From: Bacteroidota bacterium
GTDB lineage: Bacteria > Bacteroidota > Bacteroidia > Bacteroidales > 4484-276
DNA: 7,593 nucleotides
Direction: 5' to 3'
Assembly (NCBI GenBank): GCA_013203545.1
Contig: JABMQA010000063.1
Span: 1 to 7,593, forward strand
The stretch's first letter is position 1; the number at the start of each line of letters is the position of its first letter. Made by a program: the position numbers and the translations under genes. The notes under the pieces were generated by a model. It did no database searches, was not told the origin of the DNA, and was given only the letters and a program-made list of their open reading frames with translations. This document shows positions 1 to 7,332 of this stretch, in pieces.

Positions 1-10
1 CGAAGCCATA

Positions 11-27
11 CAACCCGGTACGGGTTG
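11..27. repeat. REP-like hairpin with GTA loop, copy 1
   Basis: A perfect 7-base inverted repeat closes a 3-base loop: CAACCCG-GTA-CGGGTTG, followed by GGAATA. The same architecture (stem, GTA loop, right arm, then a G/A/T-rich tag) recurs at 2352-2368 and 2406-2422 with different stem bases, so this is one member of a dispersed family. It lies in the non-coding left edge of the window (1-242), where I see no gene. The hairpin is directly visible; calling it REP-like is inference from architecture and copy number. Confidence 0.6.
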
Positions 28-50
28 GAATACCAAATGGCCTTTCCACA

Positions 51-103
51 AAAAAACCGGATTGCTCAATTATAATGCTAAATAATGTGATTTTCAAGCA
101 ATC
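51..103 (-). terminator. Possible weak terminator after the glycosyltransferase gene
   Basis: Read on the minus strand, a 7-base stem (arms at 97-103 and 60-66, GATTGCT/AGCAATC) with a 30-base A/T-rich loop is followed after three bases by a run of seven T (51-57 as A on the plus strand). This is about 140 bases downstream of the glycosyltransferase stop codon. The loop is long and the stem short, so it is only a weak intrinsic-terminator candidate. Confidence 0.25.
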
Positions 104-242
104 TATCATCGAAACTTTATGATAAAAAAAGAAGATTGTACTGCATCAAGCTATTTCAGGACATAACTGTCGAATTTATCCGAAGTTTTGGGGATATTAT
201 TAAAAATGTTTCACCAAGGGACACTATCCTAAACTCATTATT

Positions 243-2165
243 CTATCTCAGATTATATTCAGTAAAAAACGCCACCCTGAAATCGTCAAGGTACATCCTG
301 GCTTTTTCCACATTCCATATGTACACCTTGATTTCATCAGACGGGGAAATTTCATCCGGAACCGGAAACACAAAAAACGCCTGCCCCCATTTTCCGGGCG
401 TGGTGAAGTTTTCGATTTTTGAGGTGGCCCAGATATAATTTCCATCCTCGGGATTGTCAAAAGTAATCACAACGGGCATATTTTTGAGAGTGTCCACACT
501 GAAAGCCCATAGTGAAACCACAATTTTATTGAAATTGCCGCGGTTAATTTGCTGCACTTTTATCTCAATACCGGGACTGTACTCCACACTTTCATCCAAC
601 ATGTAGCTGTATTTCCCATTCTTAACATGCAATGAATCCAGTTGACTTAATAACCCACCCCACAAATCGTCATCCTCAAAATCATTAAAATAGGCAGCAA
701 CCTGTTGAGGTCCTTTCAGGCACGAATCGCTTGTGATATGGGAATACAATTTAACTTCCGATAATCCCGAATAGTTTTTATTTGCAATGATACAGGGATA
801 TTTTGCTTTGATAATTTCATCCACTTCGGGCGGGCATGGTTTGGTCCAGCCGAAGGAAAAATATGGGGTTTCCGATTGCTGAACTATATTTGTCAATTCC
901 AGCAAGTCATTCCCCCCACGGTTTTCGTATTGCTGAAATGTAATACCCTGATTTTCTTTGTCGAGATAATAATGAATGTAAAACGGCGCATTAACAGAAA
1001 CAGCATTGGTGATGTTCCCCCTGCCAAGTTCTTTATCCCAGCATGCAATTTGATGCGCCACATCCCTGAACTCACCAAAATGCTGCTGATGGTAAAATTT
1101 ATTGATGAAAATAGTTTGAATGGCCAGCAAAACAGTAAAAGCAAGGATCAAAGCAGCAGAGAATTTATCAGGTATTCTATTTAAGAATGAAAAGGCAAAC
1201 AATAGTAAAAACGGAAAGGCAAACAGTAATATGGAATATTGCAGGATGGGATTTCGCAAAATTGAATAAAAATATCCGATCAGGAACATTGCCATAAACC
1301 AGGTAATGGAAAGGAAATGGTACTTAGTGAATTTTATATGGTATCTTATTAAAGACAATATTAAAATCGTCAGGATAATCAGAACAGTCATCAGGGAATC
1401 ATTAAAAGCATATTCCAAATAACCGATAATCCAGCCGGGTTCAGGTTTACCCAACCAGCCTTCCTCACCGCCAACGCCGCCAATTCCAAACTGATACAGA
1501 AATATATTTAGGTGGGGCAGGTATAGAAGCCCTACCACCAGTCCTGAAAAAATATAATTCCGCAATGGCCTGCCCCGAAGAAAGAAGAGGCCGGTCAGCC
1601 CAACCACAACCACAAACAGAAAACTGTAATGGTGCGTGTACGCTGTTAAGGCGGCAAAAATGGTAAAACCGGAATAATCGATAAATCCCTTTTTCTTGTC
1701 AAAGACTATTTTTGTCCAGAACCAAACCGTTACCAACGAAAATAACAACCCCGGGCTGTAGGGCCTCGCAAGCTGGCTGTACAGGATGGGGTATTCAAGA
1801 CAGGTCATAGCGGCCATGGCAAATAATGCGGTGGTTATTCCAAACCATTTTTTCCCGATCAGGTAAACAAAATATACAGAAATGATCCCGAAAATCACAA
1901 AAGGCAACCTCACCACCCACACTTCATTTCCAAAGGCTTTTGTCCAGATCCACAAAAATGATTGTACGCCGGCCGGGTGAAAATCCCCCAGCATAACACC
2001 CTGCCGGATCATTTCTGAAAAAGTATCGAAATTCAACCTGTTCAATGCACTCAGTTCATCGTTGCTCAGCGACCAGCCGGCATAATGATTGAAACGCAGC
2101 ACGGCTGCCACAACCATGATGATCCAAAAAAGCCTATTTTCAACCCGGTGATTTTTAGAAAGCAT
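243..2165 (-). CDS. GT-C fold membrane glycosyltransferase (family 39-like) with extra C-terminal beta-rich domain
   Basis: A 640-residue inner-membrane protein that probably transfers a sugar from a polyprenyl-phosphate donor to an envelope acceptor on the periplasmic side. About eleven hydrophobic segments lie between residues 11 and 354. The first periplasmic loop carries the acidic pair expected of GT-C enzymes (SNDELSAL, D36/E37), followed by DFHPAG (61-66), ARPYS (133-137) and YTHHY (176-180), all typical of the PMT/ArnT-like glycosyltransferase 39 group. Residues 355-480 form a soluble periplasmic region. Residues 490-640 look like a beta-sandwich (FNDFEDDDLWGG, then alternating strands), which is not needed for GT-C catalysis and may bind carbohydrate. 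The ATG at 2165 is preceded by a good promoter match at 2247-2274. It stands alone, separated from the LRR gene by 302 bases. Donor and acceptor cannot be read from the sequence. Confidence 0.85.
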   Translation of the reverse strand: MLSKNHRVENRLFWIIMVVAAVLRFNHYAGWSLSNDELSALNRLNFDTFSEMIRQGVMLGDFHPAGVQSFLWIWTKAFGNEVWVVRLPFVIFGIISVYFVYLIGKKWFGITTALFAMAAMTCLEYPILYSQLARPYSPGLLFSLVTVWFWTKIVFDKKKGFIDYSGFTIFAALTAYTHHYSFLFVVVVGLTGLFFLRGRPLRNYIFSGLVVGLLYLPHLNIFLYQFGIGGVGGEEGWLGKPEPGWIIGYLEYAFNDSLMTVLIILTILILSLIRYHIKFTKYHFLSITWFMAMFLIGYFYSILRNPILQYSILLFAFPFLLLFAFSFLNRIPDKFSAALILAFTVLLAIQTIFINKFYHQQHFGEFRDVAHQIACWDKELGRGNITNAVSVNAPFYIHYYLDKENQGITFQQYENRGGNDLLELTNIVQQSETPYFSFGWTKPCPPEVDEIIKAKYPCIIANKNYSGLSEVKLYSHITSDSCLKGPQQVAAYFNDFEDDDLWGGLLSQLDSLHVKNGKYSYMLDESVEYSPGIEIKVQQINRGNFNKIVVSLWAFSVDTLKNMPVVITFDNPEDGNYIWATSKIENFTTPGKWGQAFFVFPVPDEISPSDEIKVYIWNVEKARMYLDDFRVAFFTEYNLR

Positions 2166-2184
2166 GATTCAACCCGATTTTTCA

Positions 2185-2199
2185 AACCCTGTCAGGGTT
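2185..2199. repeat. Small hairpin with GTC loop in the glycosyltransferase leader
   Basis: The arms AACCCT and AGGGTT enclose a GTC loop. The right flank (GTTTGATTTGTACAA) resembles the right flank of the GTA hairpin at 2352-2368 (GTTTGATTAATGTAGAA), which suggests a diverged member of the same family. The hairpin ends about 20 bases before the glycosyltransferase ATG and lies within its predicted 5' leader, so it could affect translation of that gene. The regulatory role is inference. Confidence 0.45.
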
Positions 2200-2246
2200 G
2201 TTTGATTTGTACAAGGCCAAAATTATTAAAAAAGTCACGTAATAAG

Positions 2247-2274
2247 CAAATATATCAGTGGCCGGCGGTCTCAA
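2247..2274 (-). promoter_or_regulatory. Predicted Bacteroidota promoter for the glycosyltransferase gene
   Basis: On the minus strand TTG (2274-2272) is followed after 17 bases by TATATTTG (2254-2247). This fits the Bacteroidota primary sigma pattern, TTG about 17-20 bases upstream of TAnnTTTG. Transcription would start near 2241 and give a leader of roughly 75 bases that includes the hairpin at 2185-2199. A second -7 match, TACCTTTG (2288-2281), lies just upstream but has no TTG at the right distance. Confidence 0.5.
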
Positions 2275-2351
2275 CCAGAACAAAGGTAGTGTATTCATTT
2301 TCGGCCGGATTGATTTTGCATTCAATTTCAGAAGATAAATTTTACCGGCAA

Positions 2352-2368
2352 AAACTCCGTAGGAGTTT
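2352..2368. repeat. REP-like hairpin with GTA loop, copy 2
   Basis: A perfect 7-base stem with a GTA loop (AAACTCC-GTA-GGAGTTT), followed by GATTAATGTAGAAA. The stem differs from copies 1 and 3 at paired positions on both arms while the loop stays GTA. It lies 54 bases from copy 3 (loop to loop) in the same orientation, forming a doublet. Confidence 0.6.
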
Positions 2369-2405
2369 GATTAATGTAGAAAACAGGCTGAATCTATCAC
2401 CCAAA

Positions 2406-2422
2406 CAACCTCGTAGAGGTTG
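2406..2422. repeat. REP-like hairpin with GTA loop, copy 3
   Basis: A perfect 7-base stem with a GTA loop (CAACCTC-GTA-GAGGTTG), followed by GATTATATGGTAAG, close to the tag after copy 2. Against copy 1, two stem pairs are swapped with pairing kept (C:G to T:A, and G:C to C:G), as expected if the folded form is under selection or is recognised by an enzyme. Confidence 0.6.
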
Positions 2423-2441
2423 GATTATATGGTAAGTCAAC

Positions 2442-2476
2442 TACCGATTAGATTAAACTGTTATGCATTATCGGTA
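2442..2476. repeat. Inverted repeat overlapping the LRR stop codon
   Basis: The arms TACCGAT (2442-2448) and ATCGGTA (2470-2476) are perfect complements separated by 21 bases. The right arm covers the last two sense codons and part of the stop codon of the LRR gene. There is no T-run on the minus strand after it, so it is not a classical intrinsic terminator, though it could form an RNA 3' end hairpin. Confidence 0.3.
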
Positions 2477-3844
2477 AACCACCAATTTGTGTCTTGAATT
2501 TCTGTTCCCGTTGTTTAGCTGGATGAGATACATCCCGGGCTGTAGCGCGGAAATATCGATGGATTGATCAATTGGCTTCAAGTGCATAACCACCTGCCCT
2601 GCATGGTTATAAATGTTTACATCTATGATTTGCAGGCCAGCTTTCGCTGAAAAATACACCACGTCCCCGGCAGGATTGGGATAAATCAAAAATTCATTTT
2701 CCAACCCTATATTTTCCACACCAACAATACCACATGCAATTTCAACCTCCAACCGACTGTTACACCCAATATCATTATCCGAAATGGTAACAGTTCCGCC
2801 CGAACCGGAGAGGTAACTGCATATACTCTCTACATCACATGCGGATAACAAATAATTATTGGTGATTCTGAGATCGGCAATAGAGCCATGTTCGATGTTA
2901 TGAAGCCCGGATAAATTTGTCAATGCTTCATTTCCAAATATCTGAAGTGATCCGTTTATTGTCGTCAGCACGTTGAGACCTGTCAAATTTTCCAACATCA
3001 GATTGTTGCTTATACTTAAGTTTCCGCCAATACCTGTAACCTGATCGAGACCATACAGTGAGGTAAGTGCATCGTTATTATTCAGATAAAAGCCTCCCCC
3101 TATCGAATCGAGGGAATTCAAACCAGCAAGTGTAACCAGGGAGTTGTTGTTCCCGATCCAGAGTTCATCGGCTATGTAGGAGATCTCATCAAGACCTGAA
3201 AGATCAAGTAGCGCGCTATTATTCTCGATCTGAAGACTTCCTTCAATAAGCGATAATGCCCCCAACCCTGTAAAATCGATAAGTGCGTCATTGCCCCAGA
3301 TAACCATACTCCCCGGAAATGAAGTTAGTGGGGCCAGGCCTTGCAATCCGGTCAAACCATCATTATCCCAGATACCCAGCCCGCCACCAATAGTGGCAAG
3401 GGATCCCAATCCCGATAAATCCGGAAGTATGGGATTTTTTTCAACCCAGAGATACCATTCGATAAAGACAAGTGCCCCCAGACCTTCCAAAGCAGTAAGT
3501 GAATTATTTTGTCCAATCCATAAAAACTTACCAATTGAAGTTAATCCGTCAAGCCCGGATAGGTTATCCAGCGAATTACATGCATAAATTGCAAGGTACC
3601 CGCCAACGAAGGTCAGCACACCTAACCCTTCCAGGTTTGCTATCCCCTCACCGTTAATCAGCACATTACCTTCAACTTCGGTACAACCTGGGAAATTGAT
3701 CTGAAAATTATCAATGTCTGCCTGCGTGGAAAATATAATTCCTTCGGGAAGGCAGGCTTGGGCGGTAGTTGTTACCCGGACCAGGAACCCTAAAAAGACA
3801 AAAAGAAAAATATGAATTGATCGCCTGATGATGCTTGATTTCAT
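2468..3844 (-). CDS. Secreted leucine-rich-repeat protein with T9SS type A C-terminal sorting domain
   Basis: A 458-residue exported protein. Residues 1-30 form a signal peptide (RR, a long hydrophobic stretch, then TTTAQA before C31). An N-terminal cap with C31 and C54 contains the FSTQADIDNF segment often seen in this family. Residues 68-332 hold eleven tandem repeats of 24 residues (the last 25) of the type LxxLxGLxxLxxIGGxLxIx, ending in an Asn-rich turn; these resemble receptor L-domain-like LRRs. A Cys-containing cap follows (C336, C342, C361, C371). Residues 385-458 are a Por-secretion C-terminal sorting domain: YPNPAGD at the start, an IYNHAGQVV strand, LQPGMYLIQL, and a final basic segment. 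The protein should cross the outer membrane by T9SS and be released or attached to the surface. The ligand is unknown; adhesion or glycan binding is only a guess. It starts 56 bases after namZ ends and may be read with it. Confidence 0.88.
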   Translation of the reverse strand: MKSSIIRRSIHIFLFVFLGFLVRVTTTAQACLPEGIIFSTQADIDNFQINFPGCTEVEGNVLINGEGIANLEGLGVLTFVGGYLAIYACNSLDNLSGLDGLTSIGKFLWIGQNNSLTALEGLGALVFIEWYLWVEKNPILPDLSGLGSLATIGGGLGIWDNDGLTGLQGLAPLTSFPGSMVIWGNDALIDFTGLGALSLIEGSLQIENNSALLDLSGLDEISYIADELWIGNNNSLVTLAGLNSLDSIGGGFYLNNNDALTSLYGLDQVTGIGGNLSISNNLMLENLTGLNVLTTINGSLQIFGNEALTNLSGLHNIEHGSIADLRITNNYLLSACDVESICSYLSGSGGTVTISDNDIGCNSRLEVEIACGIVGVENIGLENEFLIYPNPAGDVVYFSAKAGLQIIDVNIYNHAGQVVMHLKPIDQSIDISALQPGMYLIQLNNGNRNSRHKLVVYR

Positions 3845-3880
3845 TTACCCTCGGCTTAAATTTTCGAAAGTAAAAGTAAC

Positions 3881-3905
3881 AATAATTCTATATAGTTGAA
3901 TTATT
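3881..3905 (-). terminator. A/T-rich hairpin at the namZ stop codon, possible weak terminator
   Basis: The perfect 8-base arms AATAATTC (3881-3888) and GAATTATT (3898-3905) enclose nine bases. The namZ stop codon sits in one arm. On the minus strand the hairpin is followed by a T-rich but interrupted stretch. The stem is almost all A/T, so termination would be weak and read-through into the LRR gene is possible. Confidence 0.3.
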
Positions 3906-5115
3906 CAAAATCCGGATACAACAGGTACTTTTTCCTCATCTTTTTAAATTCATCCAATTGCGGTTGCCAGCTTGCCCTTATCTGCTCCTCTGTAAAGCCG
4001 TTTTCGATCTGTGTTCTGAGCTGATCTGTGCCGGCAAGTTTTACGAAGTAATTATTAAAAAAAACGGTTGTATCTTTAAGAAAATCATGATAAGCAATCA
4101 ACCATGACAGATTGAGTTGCGGTGGATTTTCCTTCATTTCTTTGGCATACCCGATTAAATTCTGACCGTTACAATGCTTACCATTGTGTTTGGGACTGAT
4201 GGAAGCACCGGTAACCGGGCGCGGAACAAAAAAGTAACTCCCCAACAAAAACTCCGGGTGACCAATGATCTGGAACGGATAGTCCGTTCCGCGGCCTGCG
4301 CTCACGTCGGTACCCTCGAAAAGGCACAGCGACGGGTAAAGATAGACGGCATATTTATTGGGCAGGTTGGGCGAAGGTTTTACGGGAAGTTCATAAAAAT
4401 CGTTGTGGGTCCAGTTTTCTATGGCAATAACAGTGAGATCACATTTGCTGCCGCTTTCGAGCCATCCTTCACCATTCACCATGGTGGCATATTCCCCAAC
4501 CGTCATCCCATGAACAATGGGAACGGGATGCATACCCACAAACGATTGGTGCTCTTTTTCCATTACAGGGCCATCCACATAAAATCCATTCGGGTTGGGT
4601 CGGTCGAGGATAATTACCGGGATTCCTTCTTCGGCACAGGCATCCATCACATAAGTCATGGTTGAAATGTAGGTATAAAACCTTGCACCCACATCCTGGA
4701 TGTCGAAAATCACAAGCCCGATATCCTGCAAATCTTCCTTTTGTGGCTTTTTATGGTCACCATATAGTGAGATGATGGGTAACCCCGTAACCAGGTCGAT
4801 TTTATCATCCACATGCTCGCCTGCGGCCACCTTTCCCCTGAAACCATGCTCAGGGCTGAAAACCTTAATTACATTTGCATCCGACCAGATGAGGCTATCC
4901 ACAAGATGCGCGTCACCAATCAATGAAGTGTGATTGGCAACAATAGCGATATTTTTATTTTCAATCAGCGGAAAATATTTCTCTGTTCGTTCAGCACCAA
5001 CCCTGATTTTTAACTGTTTTTCCTCATTCTGACATCCGGCTGTTATCCAGGTACCATAAAATACAATCAGTATAGCAATGCTTTTGTAATATATTTTTGC
5101 CTTCATATCCATCAC
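3901..5115 (-). CDS. namZ: NamZ-type exo-beta-N-acetylmuramidase lipoprotein (DUF1343, GH171)
   Basis: A 404-residue lipoprotein of the DUF1343/YbbC family. Characterised members (NamZ of Bacillus subtilis and Tannerella forsythia) remove terminal N-acetylmuramic acid from peptidoglycan glycan ends. A signal sequence ends in a lipobox, ITAGC (24-28), so C28 should be lipidated. Family motifs follow in order: IVANHTS (58-64), SPEHGFRG (87-94, with the conserved acidic E89), FDIQDVGARFYTYISTM (137-153), DRPNPNG (171-177), KPSPNLPN (246-253) and FEGTDVSAGRGTDYPF (266-281). The length is typical and I see no breaks. The start is uncertain: GTG at 5115, ATG at 5112 or ATG at 5106; the last gives the most usual lipoprotein signal (MKAKIYYK). 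It lies 12 bases after the acetyltransferase gene, probably in one operon, and may act in muropeptide recycling or in scavenging MurNAc. Confidence 0.93.
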   Translation of the reverse strand: MMDMKAKIYYKSIAILIVFYGTWITAGCQNEEKQLKIRVGAERTEKYFPLIENKNIAIVANHTSLIGDAHLVDSLIWSDANVIKVFSPEHGFRGKVAAGEHVDDKIDLVTGLPIISLYGDHKKPQKEDLQDIGLVIFDIQDVGARFYTYISTMTYVMDACAEEGIPVIILDRPNPNGFYVDGPVMEKEHQSFVGMHPVPIVHGMTVGEYATMVNGEGWLESGSKCDLTVIAIENWTHNDFYELPVKPSPNLPNKYAVYLYPSLCLFEGTDVSAGRGTDYPFQIIGHPEFLLGSYFFVPRPVTGASISPKHNGKHCNGQNLIGYAKEMKENPPQLNLSWLIAYHDFLKDTTVFFNNYFVKLAGTDQLRTQIENGFTEEQIRASWQPQLDEFKKMRKKYLLYPDFE

Positions 5116-5127
5116 ATCATAATAATT

Positions 5128-5925
5128 TTAAAAAGAAAAATCAACAATTGCATGTCTGGTTATAAAACCGGCCTTCTCAAGGGTATAACTCGAAGCGCAA
5201 TTATCCTGTGCACATCCACAAACAGGCCTCCACCCATTTTTATTGCAAAAATCCACAAGGTGCCTGATAATGTATGTGCCAATTCCCTGCATCCTGTAAA
5301 TGGGATGAACAGCCATTCCAATATCATATTCCACCCTGCCCGGGATTACAGGTTGAAAAATCCCAAAACCCAAATTCACGCCCATCATTTCGTATACGAA
5401 CAGGTTTTTATTAACGATGGTGCTTCGAAGCTCATCCCCCGATTCAAATATCCCTTCAATAAAAGGCAATAATTTTCCAATATCTTCCATTTGTCCCAAC
5501 CTGTGACTAATGTTTGTGTTTTCAAGAAACCCATCTGATTTGATAAAATCGCGAAAAACAGGGCCAAGTATCTTTGATGACTTTTGATAAGTAAGGCACA
5601 TTATAAGAAACAGGTAATCGAAAGTTTTTGTAAAGGCACGTTTAACATGCTGCCTATTTACAATTTCCTTAAAGATATATTCTATTTGAGTTATGTACGG
5701 ATCAGTTAAAAATATTTCTATGAGTACATTTTCGGAAGATGTAATGAAATAGCCAATAGGCCCGCCATCGATAAAAATCAGAAAATGCCTGCCTGATCTT
5801 ACCTTTAACTCAAGAAAAAGCTCCTGTGGCTCAACCAGCCCATTTAGATACTCATTTCTTAGATGGTAAAGGCTCTCAATTGGCACCTCGGTAAAAACAT
5901 ATTTTGGAATCCCTGGGTTAATCAT
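5128..5925 (-). CDS. Two-domain GNAT family N-acetyltransferase
   Basis: A 265-residue cytoplasmic protein. The C-terminal half (about 140-265) is a complete GNAT domain that would transfer an acetyl group from acetyl-CoA to an amine: the core strand EYDIGMAVHP (199-208), the pyrophosphate-binding loop RMQGIG (211-216, matching R/QxxGxG/A), a helix after it, and the DNCASSYTLEKAGF segment (241-254) typical of motif B. The N-terminal half (about 1-125, e.g. LIFIDGGPIGYFI) has a GNAT-like strand pattern but no acetyl-CoA loop, so it is probably a degenerate domain shaping the substrate site. There is no signal peptide or membrane segment. It is the first gene of a likely operon with namZ; an amino-sugar or muropeptide substrate is possible but unproven. 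The ATG at 5925 is preceded by an A-rich leader. Confidence 0.82.
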   Translation of the reverse strand: MINPGIPKYVFTEVPIESLYHLRNEYLNGLVEPQELFLELKVRSGRHFLIFIDGGPIGYFITSSENVLIEIFLTDPYITQIEYIFKEIVNRQHVKRAFTKTFDYLFLIMCLTYQKSSKILGPVFRDFIKSDGFLENTNISHRLGQMEDIGKLLPFIEGIFESGDELRSTIVNKNLFVYEMMGVNLGFGIFQPVIPGRVEYDIGMAVHPIYRMQGIGTYIIRHLVDFCNKNGWRPVCGCAQDNCASSYTLEKAGFITRHAIVDFSF

Positions 5926-5954
5926 TCTTTACATTTCATCAATAAACAAGATAA

Positions 5955-5980
5955 TTGCACTTTTATTTTGGTTAGTTTTG
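5955..5980 (+). promoter_or_regulatory. Possible Bacteroidota promoter for the FtsX-like permease
   Basis: TAGTTTTG (5973-5980) matches the TAnnTTTG -7 element exactly. The only TTG upstream is at 5955-5957, 15 bases before it, shorter than usual. Transcription would start near 5986, leaving a leader of about 12 bases before the GTG start at 5998. No equally good promoter could be seen for the divergent acetyltransferase gene in the same 72-base gap. Confidence 0.35.
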
Positions 5981-5997
5981 CAACAAAATAATCTGTA

Positions 5998-7224
5998 GTG
6001 AATTTCGAACTATTCATTTCAAGGCGAATAATTTCAGGGGACAAAAGTAACTTTTCGCGGCCAATAATCCGCATCTCAATCATCAGTATTACACTTGGCC
6101 TGGCTGTAATGATTATTTCCCTGGCCATTACCACAGGATTTAAAAAGGCTATTTCGGATAAAGTGATCGCTTTTGGGTCGCATATACAAATCACCAATTA
6201 CGACCTGAACAGGTCATTTGAGGCGATCCCCATAAGTATGGACCAACCATTCTATCCCTCACTGAGTGATATGGATGGGGTGAAACATATCCAGGTGTTT
6301 GGCACCAAATCGGGTTTGATAAAAACCAACGATCAGATTCAGGGAATAGTTATGAAAGGCGTCTGGAAAGATTATGACTGGGATATTTTTAAGGATAAAA
6401 TTGTTGAAGGCAGCGTTCTGGAGATTGATTCGGCACAACGAACCAATGATATCCTGATCTCAAAAATGCTTGCGGATAAATTGAATTTTAAACTGGGCGA
6501 TGAGGTCAGGGCCTATTTTATCAATCCGGATGAGGTCTCTCCAAGGGGACGGAAATTTGTGATCAGGGGCATCTATGAAACCGGGCTGGAAGAGTTTGAT
6601 GATATTTTTATAATAGGTGATATCCGGCATATTCAGCGCTTGAATAAATGGGATGATGATATGGTGAGCGGTTTCGACGTGTATGTGGATAATTTCAAGG
6701 ACCTCGATAAAATTTACGAACAGGTTTACGATGAAGTTGGTTATAAGCTGGATGCCACCTCCATCAAAGAGCTGTACCCCCAGATTTTCGACTGGCTGAA
6801 CCTGCAGGACATGAACGTGATCATTATTCTTATCCTAATGATTGCCGTTGCTGTTATCAACATGATCTCCACACTTCTGATACTGATCCTGGAAAAGACC
6901 AACATGATCGGAATTCTGAAAGCGTTGGGGGCAAGAAATCTCTCCATCAGAAAAGTTTTTGTTTACAATGCCACTTTTATCATTGGCAGGGGTTTGTTAT
7001 GGGGAAACCTGTTCGGGTTGGCCATCATCATTCTCCAGCAGCAATTTCATTTCCTGAAGCTCGACCAGGAGTCCTATTATGTGCCCTATGTTCCGGTCAC
7101 CCTGGATTGGCTCAGCGTCCTGGCAATTAATGCAGGTACGGTGGTGGTTTGTGTGGTGTTCATGATTGTTCCTTCGTATGTCATCACAAAGGTTAACCCT
7201 GTGAAAGCCATCAGGTGGGAGTAA
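5998..7224 (+). CDS. LolC/LolE-like ABC transporter permease (FtsX/MacB fold)
   Basis: A 408-residue inner-membrane permease with the layout of the lipoprotein-releasing LolC/LolE group. One N-terminal membrane segment (about 24-46) follows the short motif FSRPIIRISI. A large periplasmic MacB-like domain spans about 49-271. Three C-terminal membrane segments lie at about 272-298, 321-346 and 372-396. EKTNMIGILKALGA (299-312) is the cytoplasmic coupling helix signature of FtsX-type permeases, and the chain ends in VNPVKAIRWE, a family hallmark. It should work with an ATPase of the LolD type, and none is encoded here. The GTG start gives MNFELFISRRI, matching the usual N-terminus of Bacteroidota relatives from memory. 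The stop at 7222 is followed by the structured repeat region. Other MacB-type roles cannot be excluded. Confidence 0.88.
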   Translation: MNFELFISRRIISGDKSNFSRPIIRISIISITLGLAVMIISLAITTGFKKAISDKVIAFGSHIQITNYDLNRSFEAIPISMDQPFYPSLSDMDGVKHIQVFGTKSGLIKTNDQIQGIVMKGVWKDYDWDIFKDKIVEGSVLEIDSAQRTNDILISKMLADKLNFKLGDEVRAYFINPDEVSPRGRKFVIRGIYETGLEEFDDIFIIGDIRHIQRLNKWDDDMVSGFDVYVDNFKDLDKIYEQVYDEVGYKLDATSIKELYPQIFDWLNLQDMNVIIILILMIAVAVINMISTLLILILEKTNMIGILKALGARNLSIRKVFVYNATFIIGRGLLWGNLFGLAIIILQQQFHFLKLDQESYYVPYVPVTLDWLSVLAINAGTVVVCVVFMIVPSYVITKVNPVKAIRWE

Positions 7225-7262
7225 TTGAAGGGGTAATCATGAATAACGTACTGGTGGGCGCA

Positions 7263-7295
7263 ATACCCAAATTCAGAATTCCTGAACCAAGGTAT
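7263..7295. repeat. Imperfect inverted repeat after the permease gene
   Basis: The nested arms ATACC/GGTAT (7263-7267, 7291-7295) and TTCAG/CTGAA (7272-7276, 7282-7286) are separated by symmetric four-base internal loops around AATTC. It begins 38 bases after the permease stop. It has no T-run behind it, so a terminator role is uncertain. Confidence 0.35.
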
Positions 7296-7332
7296 ACTTA
7301 TTGTCTCAAAAAACAGATTTCTCAGTCTCCAC

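Larger units (their letters stand above)
2166..2467. other. Intergenic region with hairpin repeats and promoter, no gene
   Basis: A 302-base gap between the LRR gene end and the glycosyltransferase start. It contains the predicted glycosyltransferase promoter, an AACCCT/AGGGTT hairpin inside the predicted leader, two GTA-loop hairpins 54 bases apart, and an inverted repeat touching the LRR stop codon. A reading frame crossing this stretch on the plus strand shows no recognisable protein features and runs through the hairpins, so I do not call a gene. Confidence 0.7.

Noticed and set aside
114..128. A TATCAT/ATGATA hairpin near 108-124 next to a run of A as a terminator
   Set aside because: The run is A after the hairpin on the plus strand and T before it on the minus strand, so it ends transcription in neither direction.
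3845..3900. A separate promoter for the LRR gene (TACTTTCG on the minus strand)
   Set aside because: It differs from TAnnTTTG at one position and no TTG lies at a usable distance (the nearest is 7 bases away).
4174..4665. A 163-codon plus-strand reading frame inside namZ
   Set aside because: It lies opposite the most conserved part of namZ and has no family features of its own, so it is a shadow frame.
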